A stretch of 64,000 nucleotides of DNA, taken from contig NC_065543.1 in NCBI RefSeq assembly GCF_932294415.1, forward strand, positions 41,562,277-41,626,276. The letters are read 5' to 3'. The notes below the pieces were generated by a model that saw nothing but the letters and a program-made list of their open reading frames with translations, had not been told where the DNA came from and made no database searches. Of this stretch, positions 57,881 to 64,000 are shown in pieces (within the stretch, counting starts at the first letter, position 1; every line of letters begins with the position of its first letter). The translations under genes and the position numbers were made by a program. This DNA comes from Quercus robur (lineage: Eukaryota > Streptophyta > Magnoliopsida > Fagales > Fagaceae).

Positions 57881-58546
57881 ATGTCTAGCACCACAATTTT
57901 CCACCATAGATGCGAGGCATGGCAACCCGAAAACTACATTGAACCCGAAAGTTGTTCACCATACCCTGAGTTTTTAATTGAATTGTATGCCAATTTTGAA
58001 TCAATTGATGTACAAGGCCAGATTGCCACAAGCCCCACCAAATACAAATCATTCACTATGCAACGTGACCTATTGATAATGAACCAAAACTCATGGTTCA
58101 TCTTGTCCAATAAGCTTTCTCAGATGGACGTGCCCTTCAATGTTCAGCCATCAACGATACAAAAGATTTCAACTGTTGCTCGTGAACTTGCTTGTGAGGC
58201 TGACAACATGCACCGCAAGACTATTCCAATGATGGTGGTTCTTACTGTTATACAAGGCTTTGATCAAGAACTTGAACTTTCTGAGGCTTTATGGGAATCC
58301 ATGGATACCTGGGTGAATACAAGCTCGGTTTGTGGAAGAAAATCATTGGTTGAGAAATTGGAGAAGGTTAAAGTTGAAGATTTTGAAACACAATGCGTTA
58401 TATGTATGGAAGATATTTTGATGGGGTTTGAAGCTACTCGTTTGCCTTGCTCTCATGTCTACCATGAAGATTGTATTGTGAGTTGGCTTAAGCAGAGTAA
58501 CCTCTGTCCATTATGTCGGTTTCACATGCCAGTTGAATGTGTCTAA
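57881..58546 (+). CDS. RING-H2 finger protein, probable E3 ubiquitin ligase
   Basis: An intronless 221-residue ORF. The C-terminal RING-H2 finger has all eight ligands: C172, C175, C190, H192, H195, C198, C209 and C212, in the pattern C-X2-C-X14-C-X-H-X2-H-X2-C-X10-C-X2-C. The tryptophan after the sixth ligand (SWLKQ) that often contacts E2 enzymes is present. Residues 1-170 form a globular region without transmembrane segments or a known domain; they include YKSFTMQRDLLIMNQNSWF and a helical stretch around 95-125. The family transfers ubiquitin from E2 to substrates; the substrate is unknown here. The ATG follows a CT-rich leader and the sequence downstream is AT-rich. Absence of introns is common for this class. 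It does not look like an ATL, which would have an N-terminal membrane segment. Confidence 0.88.
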   Translation: MSSTTIFHHRCEAWQPENYIEPESCSPYPEFLIELYANFESIDVQGQIATSPTKYKSFTMQRDLLIMNQNSWFILSNKLSQMDVPFNVQPSTIQKISTVARELACEADNMHRKTIPMMVVLTVIQGFDQELELSEALWESMDTWVNTSSVCGRKSLVEKLEKVKVEDFETQCVICMEDILMGFEATRLPCSHVYHEDCIVSWLKQSNLCPLCRFHMPVECV

Positions 58547-60324
58547 TTAGCAAGAAATTTGTTTCTTTTTCCATCCTTCTGAATGTAGAATCCTCATACT
58601 TTTCAAGAAAAGAAATAGTTTGAATCTGTAAAAAGTAGAAAATTTTTCTGCCAGTTCAAGCTAAATGTAGTTGCCAAGTTTTTTTTTTTTTTTTTTTTTT
58701 TGGTTTGTTATAATTAATATTAGTTTTCTATTAATTCTTTATCTTTTATCTTTCTCCCATACTGTTTTGGAGGAAAATTATTATTCCATGGTTTTGGTGT
58801 TTCTGTTTGAAAAGCTAATAATGTAGGGGCTTAAATTGGTCCACAAGCAACTTTAGCTTTCGTTAGGTGCCAGGGCATTCACATCACTACTCACCACCAC
58901 TTATTATATGATATAATCATATAATATACTTGAACAGAATTAGTTGTACCAGTTAATTTGGTGTCACAATTAGACTGGTGAGTGGTGATAGAATCAATTT
59001 GGGTAACGGTTGATGCAAGGCAAGTTATAATTCGTTTCTATTTTAATTATTGTACCTTTTTTGTCATCAAGTTCCCTAACCTAGAAATATTGCCAATCAA
59101 GGGAACAATCATCGATTCAACTAATCTTACTGTTGAGAAATTGTTAAAGAGAATTTATATTCATTTTTCATAAAATTAATGTATTTCCTATGGCTTTGGC
59201 TCAAATATCCCCTCAGAAGAGAGAGACAATTGAGTGTGAAACTAAGAGAAAAAGATTTTTGCTGGGGAGTTAGTGCAAAAAGAAAGATGACAAATTTTGG
59301 TTTTTATTTTGGTGTACAAATCAAGGACGAATTTGTTCTTTATCTTCTTATTGGCCTGAGATATTGACATTATTAATCAAAATATTTTTTGGGATTTGAT
59401 TATATTTTTTGTTGAATTTTGTAATTCACATAAGACACATGATTAAATTGGTGAGTCCCCCGGTGGAGTATTTTGAGAGAAAATTATGTTTAGTAAAAGT
59501 TTACCATTATTTTGATATAAGCACGCAAGAATGGCTTTAGCTATGGAAATTATGATTATCTTGTTCATGGAAAATTTTCTTTGATTAAGACTTGCAAATT
59601 CCTCTTGGTGAAGAAGGAAGGCTAGTCTTTAGTGTGGGACAGAATAGAATGAAAATCTATCTTTGTAATGAAATAATTTGTACTCCTTGTTAAAGTAGTA
59701 ATGTATTTATTGTCCACCAAAGAATAGAAATTGAAGTAATAGAAGTGCATAACAAGATATTGGCATGACTGAATCATTGATTTACTTTCTGATTGGGTTG
59801 AGATATTGGCATGATAATATTAGTCAAAACTTTTTGGTATTGTATTAAATTTTTTTGTTGAAGTTCTCAAATCATGTAATACTAGATTGTGACCCAACAC
59901 TAACATCCACAGAACCTGTGGATCCTTGTGATCTTTAGTTGTTTTTAGCCACCAACCACTAGAGCATTCTAAATGATTAATGTTTATACAAAGTTGTTTG
60001 ATAGCTCAACCTACCGGAAGAAAACAAAACAGAGCCATGTTCAGATGGCTTCTTAAGTAAGCAAGAACCTCAAATCCACATGATTAATTTTTTTTAAAAA
60101 AGGTATGAGATGAGAATTGAACAAAATTAGACTCGGTTTCAATAGTGCATGTTGCACGATTATGCAGAGTTCATTTATGAATTAAACAAGACTAGTTCTT
60201 AAGGACATCCACAATAAGAATATATGTCAAAATATCTGCACAATTTTTGTTATGGAAAACATCACAAAAAATGAAGAACCTGAGCAAAACATTCAAAAAA
60301 TTTTCCCTTGAATGTTTAGAAGTT
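58547..60324. other. Intergenic DNA between the RING and epimerase genes
   Basis: The first 150-200 bp are probably the RING gene 3' UTR. The final stretch next to 60324 is the 3' end of the minus-strand epimerase. In between the DNA is AT-rich with a T-run at 58680-58701. The open frames at 58982-59173 and 59179-59367 have no domain or gene context. Confidence 0.5.
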
Positions 60325-62483
60325 CTAGTGAGCTGTGAACCGATAGACCATAATATGCTTATAGGTCTCTCCCGGGTTGACAATCTGTGAAGGGAAGTTA
60401 GGGTGATTCACAGAGTCAGGGAACCCTTGTGTCTCCAAGCAAAGTGCAGCATGCTCCTTATAAATGTAACCACCTTTACCCTTCACATCATGCACCAAGT
60501 TACCAGTGTAAAGCTGCACTCCGGGTGCACTAGTCCACAGCTGCAGTCTTCTTCCAGATACACTATCATACACCTCTGCAGCCCTCCTAAAGTGCGCAGT
60601 ACTGTTACCATCTAAGGCATAGTTAATGTCATATCCTTTAGGTAGCTCATTTATCCTGTCACCAATCTTATGGAGTTCGAGGAAATCAAATGGTGTTCCT
60701 TTGACGGGGGTCAATTCACCGGTGGGGATGAGTTCTTCATCAACTGGTGTAATATGGGATCCGAAAATCTGGAGTTCGTGTGAGAGGATATCACCACTAT
60801 TGTGGCCGCCGAGATTCCAGTAAGCATGCTGGGCTAAATTCACTGGTGTGGCCTTGTTGTGAGCCTTGGCTTCAAATTTCACACCTAATTTGTTTGTATC
60901 AATGAGCATGTATGTCACTGCGACAGAAAGGGCACCAGGAAAGCCTGCAAAAGTTCAACACAAATCCCAGCAGTGGTGAGTTAAGAATGTAACAGTCAGG
61001 CCTTTTTCATGCTTCATTTTACAGTTTGGACAGAATTTTCAGATGAATTTTCCTCAAACCCATTATGTGACAACTCAAAAGACTATTCATGTGTATTTTT
61101 AGTCACATGGCCTACTATAAAGTCATGTGGCTTATCTATATGTTTTAATAAATTTTACTATCATTTAATACACTTGATGGTCTTATAAGTGACAAGTTAG
61201 AGAGCTGTTTGAAAAAAAAAAGTTTATCCAATATAGTTTTGATAGTAACAATTTAATCCATAAAGCTTTAGTAAATATCAAAAATATAGAGGATAAAAAA
61301 AATTAAAAAATTAAGAATAAGAAAAAGAGAGAAGAGATAAAGATATATTACCCTCTTCACCATCAGAACTTTCATAGGTGAATGTAATGTGACTATCCGG
61401 TTTGTAAGTCAATACAGACCATATAACATCACCATATCCTTTAGGACCACCTGATATCCAACATAATTATTTCAAATATCAGAAACTTATTACATTCCAG
61501 ATAGGATTTATAGACTACAGAATAAATACAAGGATATGATGAATATACCATGGAGTATGTTCTTTCCTTCATTGGCAACCAAATTATAAGTGGTGCCATT
61601 CAAAGTAAATTTAGCTCCTCCAATTCTGTTAGCAACTCGTCCAACAACGGCTCCAAAGTAGGTTGTATCGTTCTGCAGATATCATTAGAAACTTTTTATC
61701 ATTAGAGGCTAGCAAATTTTTTTTTTTGGTGGATAGTTCAATATTTGGGGGAGGAGATGTCTCCATTGAAAATATTTGATAATGTCAATTGAATTACAAG
61801 GCTCTTGACGGGCTAGCATTCTAATTTTTGATAATTCTTAGCCACAAAAAGTTTAGATTATCATTATTTTAGACTGTATGATCCTCTCTAGGGGGCCCAT
61901 CTCCCAATATTAAGAATTTCAAATAGATTAAATCAAGAATCTTCCTATGATTCTAGTTTACTAGTTTCACATAAAGTATGATATTTTTCACTCTCTTTTT
62001 AACCAAATACCTATATATATTTAAATAATTTTGGTATTAAAATAATAAAATCTATCTTCGCAAGCAAAAGTTTCATTCTATTGCTGTTTTCAACTAATAC
62101 ATTGATGGCAGAGGGAAATAAAGGAAGTTGGATAAGTCCCACCTTGTAGCCATCAACTGAATCGAATCCAAGAACTACATCATCTAGTTTCCCTGATAAA
62201 ATAAATCAAAATAACATTGATTTAGATAACAGAGTTAAAAAATAATAGTGCATAACAAAACAAAATCATAAAGGTTATAAAGCCAAAAGAGAGAGAGAGG
62301 AAAGAACAATTACACACCATTTCTATCAGGGAGAATAACAGAGTTAATAACTGCACCATAGTTGGTAAGCTTCACAGAGAAATCTCCCCTCTTCAATTCA
62401 TAAAATCCGACTTCAACACCATTAACATTAGCCAATAAAAAGGCCAACACAACAAAGACACAAGAAAAAGTTACCGTACCCAT
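60325..62483 (-). CDS. Aldose 1-epimerase (galactose mutarotase) with signal peptide
   Basis: Five exons on the minus strand (62318-62483, 62143-62192, 61549-61672, 61352-61450, 60325-60944) join with GT-AG borders and consistent phases into 352 residues. The enzyme interconverts alpha and beta anomers of glucose and galactose. Active-site segments are visible: GRVANRI (N87, R88), NILHGGP (H113), [12 protein letters not shown] (catalytic H186), a conserved D252 in KGYDINYAL, and the catalytic base E317 in [18 protein letters not shown]. Residues 1-22 form a hydrophobic signal peptide ([17 protein letters not shown]), so the protein is probably secreted to the apoplast or enters the endomembrane system, unlike the cytosolic paralogues. 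The stop follows VYRFTAH. The length is normal. A small retroposon-like insert lies in intron 2. Confidence 0.95.
61707..61818. repeat. Possible small retroposed insert in an epimerase intron
   Basis: GGCTAGCA occurs at 61707-61714 and again at 61811-61818. Between them is about 96 bp that begins with a T-run on the plus strand. This fits a short poly(A)-tailed insert in the minus orientation with an 8-bp duplication. The match is short, so chance is possible. Confidence 0.35.
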
Positions 62484-62563
62484 TGTTGGTAAATAAATAT
62501 AAAAAAAAAATTGTTAAAACAATTGGTATAACAATTTTTGACAACACAAGCTGAGAAGTGAGG

Positions 62564-62572
62564 ATTTATATA
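62564..62572 (-). promoter_or_regulatory. TATA box of the epimerase gene
   Basis: TATATAAAT on the minus strand lies about 80 bp upstream of the ATG at 62483, placing the start site near 62535-62540 with a leader of about 50-55 bases. Confidence 0.7.
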
Positions 62573-64000
62573 GCAAAGAGAAGAGGAAGAAGATATTGAA
62601 TTCTGGTACAAAACTACAAATGGTTATAATAATAGGCCTCTAGATAAGGATTTATCCTAAGAGAGTTAATTAGTTACCAGAATTCTAGGATACTTGCAGC
62701 CTAGCACTACTCATTGACTATTTTTTTCTTTCTCTTTTTCTTTTTTATTCATTTCCTATTTTTACAAGATAATGTTGATGGATTAGGAAAGAGTAAACTT
62801 GCAAGGCTGTAGTAGAAAAATAGAGAGAGAGATTAGAATTATTACAACCTATAAAATTTAGAGAGGTGCTACGTCCACAACATTTTTACAATAAATCATA
62901 GGTGGTTAATTGTTATTAGTTTAAATTTGAACCTAACACTAAGATTTCTTTTTTGTCCCAACAATAACAACCAATAACAACCTGTTACTTAGGATTTGTT
63001 GTAAAAATATTGTGAAAATATTATGAACATATCATTTATCTAAAACTTATGTTTATCTGTGAGAGTTGGAAATTGTGAAGTACATGAACAAATTTTGTGG
63101 TGGCACGTGGAATTATTATTTATCATTAATTATTCATCATTAATTTAATATACATCATGATACTAATTTTTCTTTTATAAGATAGGATATTAGGATAATA
63201 TTCGGTTTTTAATGTATGCATGTGTAGAAAGTCACCCACACATCTTTGTGGTGTATTTATAGTATTTTAATCCATATCATAACATTTTTCAGATTTTGGT
63301 GTAAGCGTGATTTAAATCACAGATCTTTTTATTGATATAAATAATTAAATAACAAATTAAATAGTACTAGTATATTTTGGATAAAAAAAAAGAAACAAAG
63401 AAGTATATTTTGGTTAAATTGAGGTGTCGTCTGATAGTTTGACTTTATCAATTTGGTTAAAGTAGGTGGTTCCTACTTCCAAGTTTGATTTGGTCAGACA
63501 AGGAATCCGCTATATATAGGGACTCTATAATCTTCATAAATTATAGCCTTTGTTTTGTTTTTTTTTTTTTTTTTTTTTTTTTGAGAAACTAAATTACAGC
63601 CATTGTGAATAAAGGAAAACGTGGAGTTGCAGCTTTGAAGATATAACTCATTTAATAAAAAAACTCTTTTAAATTTTTTTTTTTAAGGGCCATTCCTCTC
63701 TTAATCAATAACCTCCTCTAAGATTCTTAAAAAAAAACCTCCTCTAAGAAAAAAAAATTATATATATAAAGGAAGAGAAATGTTAACAGATATTCTTGGG
63801 ACATTAGTTAACAATTTATTTAAAGAAAATTTTTATGGGAAAAAAAAAAACAATTAATGTTTTGACAGTTTTTTTCATTTTTCATAAAAGTTGTGTTAAA
63901 ACTTTCCTAAAATTGATTGTTAACCATTACCCAAAGGCACTTGTTAGTATCATCCATAAAGGAAATATAGAAGATATAACTCATTTTTAGTTGGATTTGA
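62573..64000. other. Upstream region of the epimerase gene and intergenic DNA
   Basis: The proximal few hundred bases are the likely epimerase promoter. A T-run lies at 63557-63582. A copy of the TGTTAAC MITE family is at about 63778-63957, with ends TGTTAACAGATATTCTTGGG and, inverted, a related GGCACTTGTTAG. No other gene is visible. Confidence 0.55.

Noticed and set aside
58982..59367. Two ORFs downstream of the RING gene
   Set aside because: They are short, AT-rich, without domains, and share no splice or promoter signals with the gene.

Overview
The window is nuclear DNA of a flowering plant. Genes have GT-AG introns, the intergenic DNA is AT-rich with many A/T and dinucleotide runs, and plant-type LTR retrotransposons, MITEs and tRNA-derived SINEs are present. 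The CCGAGGA-rich retroelement families and the SINE type suggest a woody eudicot, possibly Fagaceae. That placement is an impression, not something I could test.

Layout. 1-13 kb is gene-poor and holds MITEs, microsatellites, one solo LTR and a five-unit tandem repeat of about 180 bp. 13.6-14.7 kb is a complete two-exon gene for a PRE/KIDARI-type atypical bHLH protein. 16.9-41.1 kb is dominated by three young LTR retrotransposons, each with equal-length LTRs and a perfect 5-bp target duplication. Element A (16913-22493, + strand) and element B (24617-30106, - strand) are related non-autonomous elements without gag or pol. Element C (30606-41093, - strand) is a full-length Tat-lineage Ty3/gypsy element. 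It has Gag, protease, RT, two RNase H domains and integrase in one frame broken by three stop codons, plus a spliced gene on the opposite strand. 41.1-49.7 kb is a repeat-rich interval with GGTCC minisatellites, three solo LTRs, a SINE, nested MITEs and a TIR element. The right end carries three host genes: VPS29 (50.0-55.2 kb, + strand), an intronless RING-H2 gene (57.9-58.5 kb, + strand) and a secreted-type aldose 1-epimerase (60.3-62.5 kb, - strand).

The host genes are unrelated in function (growth transcription control, retromer trafficking, ubiquitin ligation, sugar mutarotation) and are not co-organised. The most unusual material is inside the retroelements. Elements A and B share two conserved antisense modules, each with a TATA-like box, a short ORF and an AATAAA-type end, although module 1 is damaged in A. 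Element C has two UAG codons between protease and RT; one lies in a context identical to the tobamovirus read-through signal, and both lie between phase-compatible splice sites.
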